Program-made: the position numbers and the translations under genes
Origin: Osedax fenrisi
Taxonomy: Eukaryota; Annelida; Polychaeta; Sabellida; Siboglinidae
Length of the DNA stretch: 64,000 nt
Direction of reading: 5' to 3'
NCBI GenBank assembly: GCA_964019155.1
Contig: OZ025244.1
Span: 17,763,640 to 17,827,639 of the forward strand
Notes under the pieces: generated by a model
Seen by the model: only the letters and a program-made list of their open reading frames with translations
Database searches by the model: none
What the model was told of the DNA's origin: nothing
In this document: positions 35,370 to 46,654 of the stretch, piece after piece
Position numbering within the stretch: the first letter of the stretch is position 1
Layout of the letters: the number at the start of each line of letters is the position of its first letter

Positions 35370-35990
35370 ATGCAAACTGTGCTTATAAAGCAATCGGCCG
35401 TCAATATATGGGTGAAATTAATTTTGAGATTGAATAAATGTGTTTTCAGTAGTTTCTTGAAGATTAAAGATTATGATGTATTATGAATGGATGTAAGGAT
35501 AATATTCCAGGAGTATGGGATATTTACCAGGTGTGAGGGATATTTACCAAGTTGAATGTAAGTTATGTTCAGGAGGTAATTGAAATAGAAACTTATTGGT
35601 GGAGCGTGTGTTACTAGTTATTAATTTAAGTTTGAGTAAGGCTGCTAGGTAGTCATAATAGTTATTATGGATTGCTTTATGTGCCAGTAGTATGGTTTTC
35701 TAGAGGATTCTATGACATACAGGTAGCCATTATTTTGGTTTTTTGAATATGCACCTAGCTAAATAATTTTGGAGAATTTGAAGTTTAATAATATATGATA
35801 AGGGGATATTAAATAGGATGACATTTGGTACTCGAATAGAGGTAGGATGTAGGCAGAATCTATAATAGTAGTTGTGGATATTGATATTGAATGACGAATA
35901 AGGAATAGTGAACGTAGTTGATAGTTTAGTAGCTTTGTTATGTGTGACAGTTGTCAAAAAAAACTAAAAGTATTGTCAAATATAACACCA
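35370..35990 (-). mobile_element. LINE reverse-transcriptase C-terminal fragment
   Basis: Minus strand reads IPLSYIIKLQILQNYLARCI, then LLAHKAIHNNYYDYLAALL, then LFNLKINF in another frame. These are the LPxxxIxKLQxxQNxxARxI, YKAIH and FK.LK.HLF blocks of L2/CR1-type LINE RTs. Truncated and frameshifted. Confidence 0.7.
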
Positions 35991-36026
35991 AGATTTTTGA
36001 TATGGGTTGAAATCTAGAATTAACTT

Positions 36027-36057
<31 letters not shown>

Positions 36058-36062
<5 letters not shown>

Positions 36063-36205
36063 GAGTCAAACGCTAACTCAGAAACCCTGATAATTCAAAT
36101 TTTTTAGTATGGTTTGTTTTGTATCCACATAAATATATAAGCACAATTCGATATCTCAGAAAGTTGATATATCAGATACATTTGTTCTTCAAGTCTAAGT
36201 TAGTG
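36058..36205. repeat. CTAACTCAGA repeat family, copy 3
   Basis: Starts CGCTAACTCAGAAACCC and ends TCTAAGTTAGTGGG, which suggests short inverted ends; shares AATTCGATATCTCAGAAAG. A reverse fragment (TTTCTGAGTTAGCGG) is at about 33331-33346. Confidence 0.55.
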
Positions 36206-36399
36206 GGAATTTACGGTATATATATCAAAATACAATTTATAAAATCAATAAAATCTATATATCTATAATATTTGACTGTCATTTTTTTCAGTTAATTTTT
36301 TTCTTTTTATTTTTTTCTTTCATTTATTATCACAAGGGCATAGTTACAGAAAATATTTTGTCTAAGCTCTATACAAAATAGTTGGTTATAGTTGAATTA

Positions 36400-37450
36400 A
36401 GTATTAATAATAAATTTAAAATAATACTAAATTTAAAATTAAAAATAATATTTATAATATAATATATGTGATTTAAAAATACACCATTATTATAAATAAT
36501 ATATGTATTTTGGAGAGTTAAATATTAAATAAATAAAATATTTATATAATTATTAATATTATTAATAATAATTATTAATAATTTAAAATATTATAAAATT
36601 AACAAATAATAAATAATGATTTATTATAATTGATAATTGATAATTAATAAATAATTAATAATTAATAATTATTGTTATTAATTATTTATTAATAATTATT
36701 AAAATTAAATAATTAATAACAATAATTAATTATTAATTATTAATTAATTATAAATAATTAATAATTATTATTAATAAATATTATAATAATAATAATAATA
36801 ATATACAAATTTATAATAATTAATAATTATTTATTAAATAATTAATAAATAATTAATAACATTACTATTAATTATTAATTAATAATTATTTAATTATTAA
36901 TTATAATTTATTATAAATAATTATTATTAATAAATATTATAATAATAATTATAAAAAAATGTAAAATAATTATTAATTATTTAATAATTATTAATAATTA
37001 ATAATAATTTAATTTTAATAATTATTATTTATTCAATACCTATTAATAATTATTAAAATTAATTAATAATAATAATAAGAAATAATAAATAAGAATAATT
37101 ATTAGTTTTTAATTAATTATTAATAATTAATAAATAATTAATAGCATTAACTAATTATTAATTAATAATTATTTAATTATTAATTATTAATTTATTATAA
37201 ATAATTAATAAATATTATAATAATAATAATAAAAATTATTAATAATTAATAATAATTTAATTTTAATAATTATTAATAATTATTAAAATTAAATAATTAA
37301 TAATTATTAATAAGAATAATTATTAATTATTAATTAACCATAAATAATTAAAAATTATTATTAATAAATATAATAATAATAGTAATAATAATAATAATAA
37401 TTAATAATAATTAATAATAATTAAATAATTAATTATTAATAAGTATTAAA
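36400..37450. repeat. About 1-kb AATTATTAATAAT mosaic
   Basis: Almost entirely A and T, made of shuffled AATAATTAATTATT words with internal direct and inverted repetition. No coding signal; could be a structure-prone AT island. Confidence 0.8.
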
Positions 37451-38067
37451 TAATAAAACAGTTTAAACTTAGATAATAAAAGCAACTTTCACTATATATA
37501 TTATATAAAATATAATAATATATACTAAAAAATATAATAATTAAGTAATATACATGGATTTAGCCTATTTTATATATATATATAATATTAAATAACAAAT
37601 TTGTTATTACATTTTGTAAAATAATGTTAAATGATAAAATAAAGTAATAATATGATACAAATTAAATAATATAATTATATCACTTTGATCATGATAACTG
37701 ATATAATAAATAAATATAATAGAATCAAATTCAATATTTTAATTTAATTAAATCATAAATAGACTATATAGAATATTTAATAACAAATTTTTTTTCAATT
37801 ATTAAAAAATATTAAATAACAAAAGAAAGTAATAATTTAGTATATATATATATATAGATTATATTTATATTAGTTCAATTACTAGTACTATTATAGTACT
37901 ATTTAATATAGTAAATTTAGGATATAACATGCATTACAGATATGTGTTTATAATATAAATATAAACTTTATATGTATATGTGTATATGCATTTATGTGGG
38001 TATGTGTATATGTATATGTATGTGTATATATATGTGTATATGTGTGTATATGTGTATATGTATATAT

Positions 38068-38068
38068 C

Positions 38069-38130
<62 letters not shown>
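38068..38130. repeat. (TA)n microsatellite
   Basis: About 60 bp TA run. Flanked by TGTATATG variants on the left and, further right, by a (GT)n run at 38414-38495. Confidence 0.95.
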
Positions 38131-38131
<1 letters not shown>

Positions 38132-38411
38132 TTATATATATATTATAGATTATATTAGTTCAATTAATATAGTACATTTAGTATATAACATGCATTATGT
38201 GTATATGTGTTTATATGCGTGTGTGCCGCGCGACGCGCGTGTGTGTATGTGGTTGTGTGTATGCATGTGTATATGTTTAAGTATGTTTATATGTGTGTAT
38301 GTGTGTGTATCTATAATATATATATATATATATATATATTGTAGATTATATTAGTTCAATTAATATAGTAAATTTAGGTTATAACATGCATTATAGCAAA
38401 GCCTTTGATTA

Positions 38412-38469
<58 letters not shown>

Positions 38470-39195
38470 TTGTGTGTGTGTGTGCGTGTGTGTTTTTGTT
38501 GTTGTTGTTTAACCGTTTCGGCTTTCATCATCGCGGTCGTCGCGATCAGAAATATATGTCATCGCGAATCGCGACGATTATACATAGACAATTTAAATTA
38601 CATTTTAAATATATCTACTTTGTGTTTATATAAAATATAAATAACTAATATTTTTTATAAATTATTGAATTTTTATATAATTTTTTAATTTTGCTATGTT
38701 TATATCTTTATTTTTACAAAAAGTATACTTATAGTGAAATAAATAATAAAATAAATAATATAAGTATTTATTTAATTATTTTCAAAGGTATAACTTATTT
38801 AAACCCTCATAAATTTGTTAAATATTACGAATTATAATTCAAAATTGAGTTTATTTATTTATGAATGTATTATGATACTGTGATACATTTTACACCTTAA
38901 AAAATAGTTCTTAATTAAAAAATAGTAATTAAATACTAATGACTATAAATTCGTATTTAAAGTTCCAAATAATTATAAATATATTTTAAACTTATTTCTT
39001 AACTATTTTATCATACTTTGTGAATTATGAACCGATTTTGATAAAATTTGCTATGAAAAAATCCACATTTAGGTGTAGTAATATCTACCATTCACATTTT
39101 AAGTAGTTCCATTGGAATTGTAAACAGTGTTTGTTTGTAAAAACACTATCTGACATTTTAATTTTATATTATAAAATTCATATTTGTTGTTTAAA

Positions 39196-39285
39196 ATGCC
39201 TTTAACTGATGAAGAAGTGATACGAATATTTGATGATTTACCATCAGATGACTCCGGTGCATCGTCTGGAGATAATCCTATATGT
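39196..39285 (+). pseudogene. Acidic N-terminal exon, piggyBac-transposase-like remnant
   Basis: ATG opens 30 codons reading MPLTDEEVIRIFDDL then SDDSGASSGDNPIC, followed by a GTTAGT donor. Phase-0 joining to 40650-40682 (VWNLSENDSDD) and 41001-41117 gives an acidic then Arg/Gly-rich start, like the N-terminal regions of piggyBac transposases. The catalytic domain is not present nearby. Exon 3 has an in-frame TAG in its first copy. The family call is inference only. Confidence 0.4.
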
Positions 39286-39699
39286 GTTAGTTATTATCGT
39301 ATTTATTAGGTTATAATAAATTAATTATACAATTTAATATGTCAAATTATATATTATACTGTATAATTTATAAACAATTATATATATATATTATTCTATA
39401 AATACTATGAATAACATTTGATATTAAATTGTATATTAAATATATATTTATATAATTTTTATTTGATAACTACATTATATAATTTATTTCAAATTTAGTA
39501 AATATATATCATATATTTCAAAAAAAAATTAAAATTATTAATAATTTATTATAGTCTTTATTTATATTTATTAAATATATATGTATATATATATATTTTA
39601 AGTAAATGGGTAATGTATATTTTATTTAATATATTTTTAAAATATATTTATTTAATATCATAATTATTTATGTATAATATTCATTAACTTTGATTAAAT

Positions 39700-40062
39700 T
39701 AACGGCATTATAAATATTCAATTTATTCTATAATTCAATTTGAATTTTATCATATTTTATTAATATAGTTTATATTAGCTAAACAAGTTATATTATAAAA
39801 AAAATACTTTTTATAAATCATTTACATTACATTATATTCATAATATACATTATTATATATTGGCTATTTTAAATGTTGCTTTATATTTATGCATTTATAC
39901 ATATTCAATCATAATATAAATCATTTTTATTTATATGATTATTTTTTTCATATGATTACATTTTTTATTGAATATCAGATTTATCTGAATATGATACATT
40001 AAATATGTTTTTTTATTATATATTAATTATATATATATGTTACTAAATATATAGCTATATTC

Positions 40063-40122
<60 letters not shown>

Positions 40123-40473
40123 TTTAAGTTATTCTATATTTCAATTTAAATGTTATCATATTTTATTAATATAGTTTATATTAGCTAAACAAGTTATATT
40201 ATAAAAAAATACGTATTATAAATAAATTAATTACATTCATAATATACATTATTATAAATTAGCTATTTTAAATGTTGCTTTATATTTATCCATTTATAAA
40301 TATTCAATTATATTTAAAATAATAGAAATCATTTTTATTTATACGATTATTTTTTTCATATAATTAAATTGTTTATTTAATATCAGATTTTTCTGAATAT
40401 GATACATTAAATATGTTGTTTTATTATATATACATATTGATATATATATGTTACTAAATATATAGCTATATTC

Positions 40474-40531
<58 letters not shown>

Positions 40532-40540
40532 GTATTACGT
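39700..40540. repeat. Two-unit tandem duplication, about 400 bp each
   Basis: Units share ATTAATATAGTTTATATTAG, CATAATATACATTATTATA, TTTAAATGTTGCTTTATATT, TCTGAATATGATACATTAAA, TGTTACTAAATATATAGCTA and a terminal TA array (40065-40117 and 40475-40529). It lies in the intron between the first two remnant exons. Confidence 0.88.
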
Positions 40541-40649
40541 TTAGTACTATAATAACATATATAATCTAATCCAACATATACATTTTATTATATTTTAATG
40601 GTTCATCAAAGTTTAATTAGTTTTTGTAATTTTGTAATATTTCGTTTAG

Positions 40650-40682
40650 GTATGGAACTTGTCTGAAAATGATTCTGATGAT
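40650..40682 (+). pseudogene. Second exon of the piggyBac-like remnant
   Basis: CGTTTAG acceptor, 11 codons VWNLSENDSDD, GTTTGT donor; phases fit its neighbours. Confidence 0.38.
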
Positions 40683-41000
40683 GTTTGTATTTTATATATA
40701 TATATATATATATAATTAAATTTATAATTAATATTCATAATAATGTAAAATATTAAATTTAAGTTTCGTAACATTTATATAAAATTTAATAATATATACA
40801 TGACAAATTCTAAATATACCAGACATTCCTTTTAATTTTTTTTAATCGTAAAATTACGGTACCATTTTAATTTATATTTAAATATTATTCCAAACCTTGC
40901 CTGTATTAAAAACATTATGTTATGCAACAATATAATTTGTATTGCAGTATTTAGTTTTAATCGCTATAAATATATCTAATTTATAATAATTTTAATATAG

Positions 41001-41117
41001 AGTGCTACGTAGTCTACCAGGAGTACTCGGGATCGTGGACGAGGAGGTATTCCGTCTACCATAGGTACTATGGGGAAAAGACGAGGAAGTGAAGATTATC
41101 CATCTATAGATGTTGAT
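41001..41117 (+). pseudogene. Third exon of the piggyBac-like remnant, copy 1 (contains TAG)
   Basis: ATATAG acceptor, 39 codons with a stop at codon 4, then STRSTRDRGRGGIPS and MGKRRGSEDYPSIDVD, GTTAGT donor. Two further copies follow at 41809-41918 and from 42149. In both, codon 4 is TCG rather than TAG, but copy 2 carries an 11-base loss and copy 3 is truncated. Confidence 0.4.
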
Positions 41118-41212
41118 GTTAGTTGTATATTTATTATGTTAACGTATTATTAAATTATACGATATAAAATTACTTATTTTATTATCTTTAAATCGAAAAC
41201 TTACAGTAACAT

Positions 41213-41666
41213 CAAAGATTTTGCGAAGCAAAGATATAACACTCCCTATGCATGCAACGTAATTTAGTAATAGCCCGAACCGCTGCTAGCAGTAGTATCG
41301 AAATCACTGAAATAGATTTAGGTTCGGCTCTGTTTGCATACAACAATGTTTTCATTGCTCTATTAAATTACATGCAATATAAATTAGCTTTTACTCACTA
41401 AATATATACTTATAGCATTTAAAACATACATATCATACTTGTTTGTTATATATTAGTAATGAACACTTAGTTTTCATCATATAAATGTTAATTTAAAGCA
41501 TATTATTTAACATTTTAAAAGTGTATAGTTAAATACGAATTTACATTATAAACAACGCATAGTTCCTAAAAGTAACCCGCTATAGGTGGCACCAGGGTAT
41601 TTTGTATAGAAATTCGAATTACACGATTTCGCGTAAGTGTTATATCTTTCCTTCGGAAAATCTTTG
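41213..41666 (+). mobile_element. 454-bp MITE, intact copy 1
   Basis: Starts CAAAGATTTTGCGAAGCAAA and ends TTTCCTTCGGAAAATCTTTG. Target duplication GTAACAT at 41206-41212 and 41667-41673; the neighbouring unit junction at 42007 has a single GTAACAT, showing the empty site. No coding capacity. Confidence 0.93.
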
Positions 41667-42239
41667 GTAACATTAAAATTTATATTTAAATATTATTCAA
41701 AACCTTGCCTGTATTAAAAACATTATGTTATACAACAATATAATTTGTATTGCAGTATTTAGTTTTAATCGCTATAAATATATCTAATTTATAATAATTT
41801 TCATATAGAGTGCTACGTCGTCTACCAGGAGTACTCAGGATCGTGGACGAGGAGGTATTCCGTAGGTACTATGGGAATAGGGCGAGTAATTGAAGATTAT
41901 CCATCTATAGATGTTGATGTTAGTTGTATATTTATTATGTTAACGTATTATTAAATTATACGATATAAAATTATTTATTTTATTATTTTTAAATCGAAAA
42001 CTTACAGTAACATTAAAATTTATATTTAAATATTATTCAAAACCTTGCCTGTATTAAAAACATTATGTTATACAACAATATAATGTGTATTGCAGTATTT
42101 AGTTTTAATCGCTATAAATATATCTAATTTATAATAATTTTCATATAGAGTGATACGTCGTCTACCAAGAGTACTCGGGATCGTGGACGAGGATGTATTC
42201 CGTCCCATATATATTATATGTTATATATATACGTATATA

Positions 42240-44530
42240 CATATATATATATATATATTTAATGTTTATAAGAAATACACATTTTTATATAATTAGTTAG
42301 TATCAAATTAATTAAATATATGTTATTAGAAATTATAACATTAGTTACGGTAAATAAATAGATTACATTATTCAGTTAATTATTTAATATAAATAACATT
42401 TTTTTATTTAATTACATTGTTCTAAAATTATTGATTAAATTACAAATAATAAGTTTTGCTTTTATTATTATAACTAGGTGAATATTGAATATTTTTAATT
42501 TTTGTATTCTAATTCTTTTAAAATATATTTGTATGGTAAATTAATTAAATATATGTTATTAGAAAATATATTTAATTAGTTAAAAGTTAAATAAAATAGA
42601 TTAAATTATTCAATTAATTAGTTAATTATTTAGTTTAAATAAAAAATCAATTATTTTAATTACAATATTATAATAGAAAATAAAATTGGCTTTAAAAATA
42701 ATATAACTTGTAATATAAAATTATCTAATATTGTATGTGCATTTATAGTTTAAAATGTACATAATTTGTTCTAAAATAATTAATTAAATTACAAAAATAA
42801 GTCTTGCTTTTATTATTATAACTAGGTGAATATTGAATATTTTTTATTTTAGTTTTCTAATTCTTTTAAAATATATTTGTATGATAAATTAATTAAATAA
42901 ATGTTATTAGAAAATATGTTTAATTAGTTAAAAGTTAAATAAAATAGATTAAATTATTCAATTAATTAGTTAATTATTTAGTTTAAATAAAAAATTAATT
43001 ATTTTAATTACAATATTATAATAGAAAATAAAATTGTCTTTAAAAATAATATAACTTGTAATATAAAATTATCTAATATTGTATGTGTATTTATAGTTTA
43101 AAATGTACATAATTTGTTCTAAAATAATTAATTAAATTACAATTGATAAGTATTGCTTTTATTATTATAACTAGGTGAATATTGAATATTTTATATTTTA
43201 GTTTTCTAATTCTTTTAAAATATATTTGTATGATAAATTAATTAAATATATATTATTAGAAAATATATTTAATTAGTTAAAAGTTAAATAAAATAGATTA
43301 AATTATTCAATTAATTAGTTAATTATTTAGTTTAAATAAAAAATTAATTATTTTAATTACAATATTACAATAGAAAATAAAATTGTCTTTAAAAATAATA
43401 TAACTTGTTATATAAAATTATCTAATATTGTATGTGTATTTATAGTTTAAAATGTACATAATTTGTTCTAAAATAATTAATTAAATTACAAATAATAAGT
43501 CTTGCTTTTATTATTATAACTAGGTGAATATTGAATATTTTTTATTTTAGTTTTCTAATTCTTTTAAAATATATTTGTATGATAAATTAATTAAATATAT
43601 GTTATTAGAAAATATATTTAATTAGTTAAAAGTTAAATAAAATAGATTAAATTATTCAATTAATTAGTTAATTATTTAGTTTAAATAAAAAATTAATTAT
43701 TTTAATTACAATATTATAATAGAAAATAAAATTGTCTTTAAAAATAATATAACTTGTAATATAAAATTATCTAATATTGTATGTGTATTTATAGTTTAAA
43801 ATGTACATAATTTGTTCTAAAATAATTAATTAAATTACAAATAATAAGTCTTGCTTTTATTATTATAACTAGGTGAATATTGAATATTTTTTATTTTAGT
43901 TTTCTAATTCTTTTAAAATATATTTGTATGATAAATTAATTAAATATATGTTATTAGAAAATATATTTAATTAGTTAAAAGTTAAATAAAATAGATTAAA
44001 TTATTCAATTAATTAGTTAATTATTTAGTTTAAATAAAAAATTAATTATTTTAATTACAATATTATAATAGAAAATAAAATTGTCTTTAAAAATAATATA
44101 ACTTATAATATACAATTATCTAATATTGTATGTGTATTTATAATTTAAAATGTACATAATTTGTTCTAAAATAATTAATTAAATTACAAATAATAAGTCT
44201 TGCTTTTATTATTATAACTAGGTGAATATTGAATATTTTTGTTTTCAAATTATTTTTAATTATATCTGCATGGTAAATTAATTAAATATGTGTTATTAGA
44301 AAATATAGAGAAAATATATAAACTTGGTAAAGGTTATATAAAATATAATACATTATTCAATTAATTAGTGAATTACTTAATATAAATAAAAAATTACTTA
44401 TTTAAATTATGTAATTATGATAGTTTATAAAACATGATTTACAAATAATATAACTTGTAATATAACATTTTTTATCGTTGTATGTATAATATGTATTTTA
44501 ACAATGTATATGATATATTTATTTATAAGA
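42240..44530. repeat. 349-bp tandem satellite, about six units
   Basis: The marker TAACTAGGTGAATATTGAAT recurs at 42471, 42819, 43168, 43517, 43866 and 44215, that is, 348-349 bp apart. Units are over 85% A+T by eye and nearly identical in the middle; the outer ones are more diverged. No open frame of note. Confidence 0.95.
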
Positions 44531-44565
44531 AATATATGCTGGTACTCTGAGTAATATTTTAATAA

Positions 44566-44692
44566 ATTGCTAAAGCCGAAAGGGTTAAGTATTTATTTTA
44601 AGCATATCATTAATAATTATAATTCTATTATGTGGATCTAACAATATATATCACATATAGTTAAAAATAGCGAATGTATACATTATATACAT

Positions 44693-44695
<3 letters not shown>
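44566..44695 (-). mobile_element. LINE 3' UTR fragment
   Basis: Inverted copy of 17490-17605: CATTCGCTATTTTTAACTAT, TGATATATATTGTTAGATCC, TAATTATTAATGATATGCTT. It runs directly into a (TG)n array at 44696-44740. Confidence 0.75.
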
Positions 44696-44730
<35 letters not shown>

Positions 44731-44752
44731 TGTGTGTGTATATATCTATCTA

Positions 44753-45160
44753 TCTATCTAAGATAGATTATATAATTCATATAGTAAAATAAAGTAACAT
44801 GCATTTACACATTACATCTCCTACTATTAAACCGAAAATACAGGTGGAATACTAAGATAATAATAAATACATACATACACACACACACACAATATTATAT
44901 TGAATATACATACATGTATGTGTGTATGTATATATGCGTGTATGTGTATATGCGTGTATGTGTATTCGTGTATCTTTATATGTATGTGTATAGCACCCAC
45001 ATATAGTATATGATATACATTGTATATATAGATGTTACTCGTTCAGATTATTTTAAATTGTGCAGCGGTGCGTAACATATGTAATTGAGTGACATATATA
45101 AGCACCGCCCATATCGAACTCTAAAATTCATATCATAACAAACGGCGGCCTGCTTCGATG
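44753..45160 (-). repeat. About 400-bp dispersed repeat, right member of an inverted pair
   Basis: Reverse complement of 31171-31560, ending ACAAACGGCGGCCTGCTTCG at 45160. Sharp outer edges at CGAAGCAGG in both copies. Confidence 0.88.
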
Positions 45161-45682
45161 TTCACGATATTAATAATACCATACATGATATACTAGTTTA
45201 CTTGAGCATATATATTTTATAATATATATATATATATAGTTTATATTTATATTATCCATAAAGATACGTATCTTATGTACATATTAAATATAGTGTAATT
45301 ATTTATATATTATAATTATTATAATTATTATAATAATAGTTATAATAATTATATAATTATATATTTAGAAAATAGTTTATTATTATTTTATTATAATAAA
45401 TTATAATAATTTATAAGACTAATTATTATAATGATAAATTGAATAAATATGATTTATTTTATAGTTTTAACAATTCAACCTGTGATACACATATCAGTTT
45501 CCAATGTATTAAAAAAAATGATATTATTACCTCGATGTACTAATATAATAAATTATCTGTATTATGCGAGAATGAATTATGACATTTATCTCTGTATTGA
45601 AATGATTTCATACTATTTATATTAATGAGTTATTTATAAACGGTTATTATTACTAGTGTAAGGTATACTTTACATTTATAAA

Positions 45683-45702
45683 GCCTCCATGGCGCAATTG
45701 GC

Positions 45703-45739
<37 letters not shown>

Positions 45740-45756
45740 GAATCCACCTGGGGGCG
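45683..45756 (+). tRNA. tRNA-Asn (anticodon GTT)
   Basis: A 74-nt cloverleaf. The acceptor GCCTCCA pairs with TGGGGGC (one T-G pair). The D arm lies around GCGCAATTGGCTAGCGC, the anticodon arm is TCGGCTGTTAACCGA with GTT, and the T arm is GGTGGTTCGAATCCACC. Discriminator base G. A T run that could end Pol III transcription follows at once (45760-45767). Confidence 0.95.
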
Positions 45757-45823
45757 AATTTTTTTTTATATTTCTATTAAATTAAATTTATTTTATAAAT
45801 ATATATGGAAATATAAAAAAAAT

Positions 45824-45876
45824 CGCCTATGTGGATTCGGACCGTCAACCTTTATGTTAACACCCAACGTTACTAA
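45824..45876 (-). pseudogene. Decayed inverted copy of tRNA-Asn
   Basis: Reverse complement reads GGGTGTTAACATAAAGGTTG then ACGGTCCGAATCCACATAGG and CGATTTTTT, aligning with the anticodon-to-3' half of the neighbouring tRNA-Asn and its T-run. The 5' half is lost. The two copies face each other about 70 bp apart. Confidence 0.75.
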
Positions 45877-46534
45877 TATATATATATTAATTTTTCTTAT
45901 TATTAATTATATTCCTATATGATTTATTTTCTCCTCAATATCTTAAATGAGTTAACAACTCTATATATATATATACTTTATATCTATAAGATCTGCTTCT
46001 TCCTTCACCCAGGCTATTGCAAAATCTGATTTTATTATTATTATATAAACATTATATGATGAATAATAATATATATTCTAAAAATCTATATAAACTTAAA
46101 AATAAGCCAAACAAAATTTAATTCTTCATTATGTAAACAAAGTAAATGTAATTTACAGTTATGTTATAAGTTCTGTAATTTTCATTTTATAAAATAGCTT
46201 AACCCTAAATACCATTTTTATATTTAATAAATAAAAGATTAGTATATAGTAATAATATTATTAAACTAAATATTTACATATTACCTGCGTTATTAGTAAT
46301 AACTTATTACTATCAGAAAATATTATTGTACTTGATTGTTTATGACTATTTAATTTGTATTTTGTTTATAAAATTAATATTTTAATATCGCTGAATTACG
46401 GAATCTAAAATCTATTTTTGTGTCTACTGTAAATATTCTCAATACAATAAATTATGTATGTATATATATATAAATATAGATGTCCCCGCTTATAATGATA
46501 CCCGTACGCATACATCACCCCACCACACTCGCAG
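45877..46534. other. Region upstream of the first glutaredoxin exon found
   Basis: AT-rich. A start-codon exon for the glutaredoxin is expected here or further upstream, but I could not identify it. Confidence 0.4.
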
Positions 46535-46654
46535 GGTAAAGAAGACACTAAAGCCTACCTCTATCTCGAGGAGTTTGTGTCTAAGAACGCGGTGATGATC
46601 TTCTCTAAGACCACGTGTACGTTCTGCAAGATTGCCACCGACCTCCTGAAGCAG
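46535..46654 (+). CDS. Glutaredoxin exon with the CTFC active site
   Basis: 40 codons from GKEDTK to TDLLKQ. Acceptor CTCGCAG, donor CAG/GTCCGT. Confidence 0.93.

Larger units (their letters stand above)
40853..42205 (+). repeat. Three-unit tandem repeat of a 340-350-bp exon-bearing unit
   Basis: Units start near 40853, 41667 and 42007. Each has TTTATATTTAAATATTATTC, CAAACCTTGCCTGTATTAAA, GCAGTATTTAGTTTTAATCG and the AGTG.TACGT exon. The first unit is separated from the second by the MITE at 41213-41666. Confidence 0.92.
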
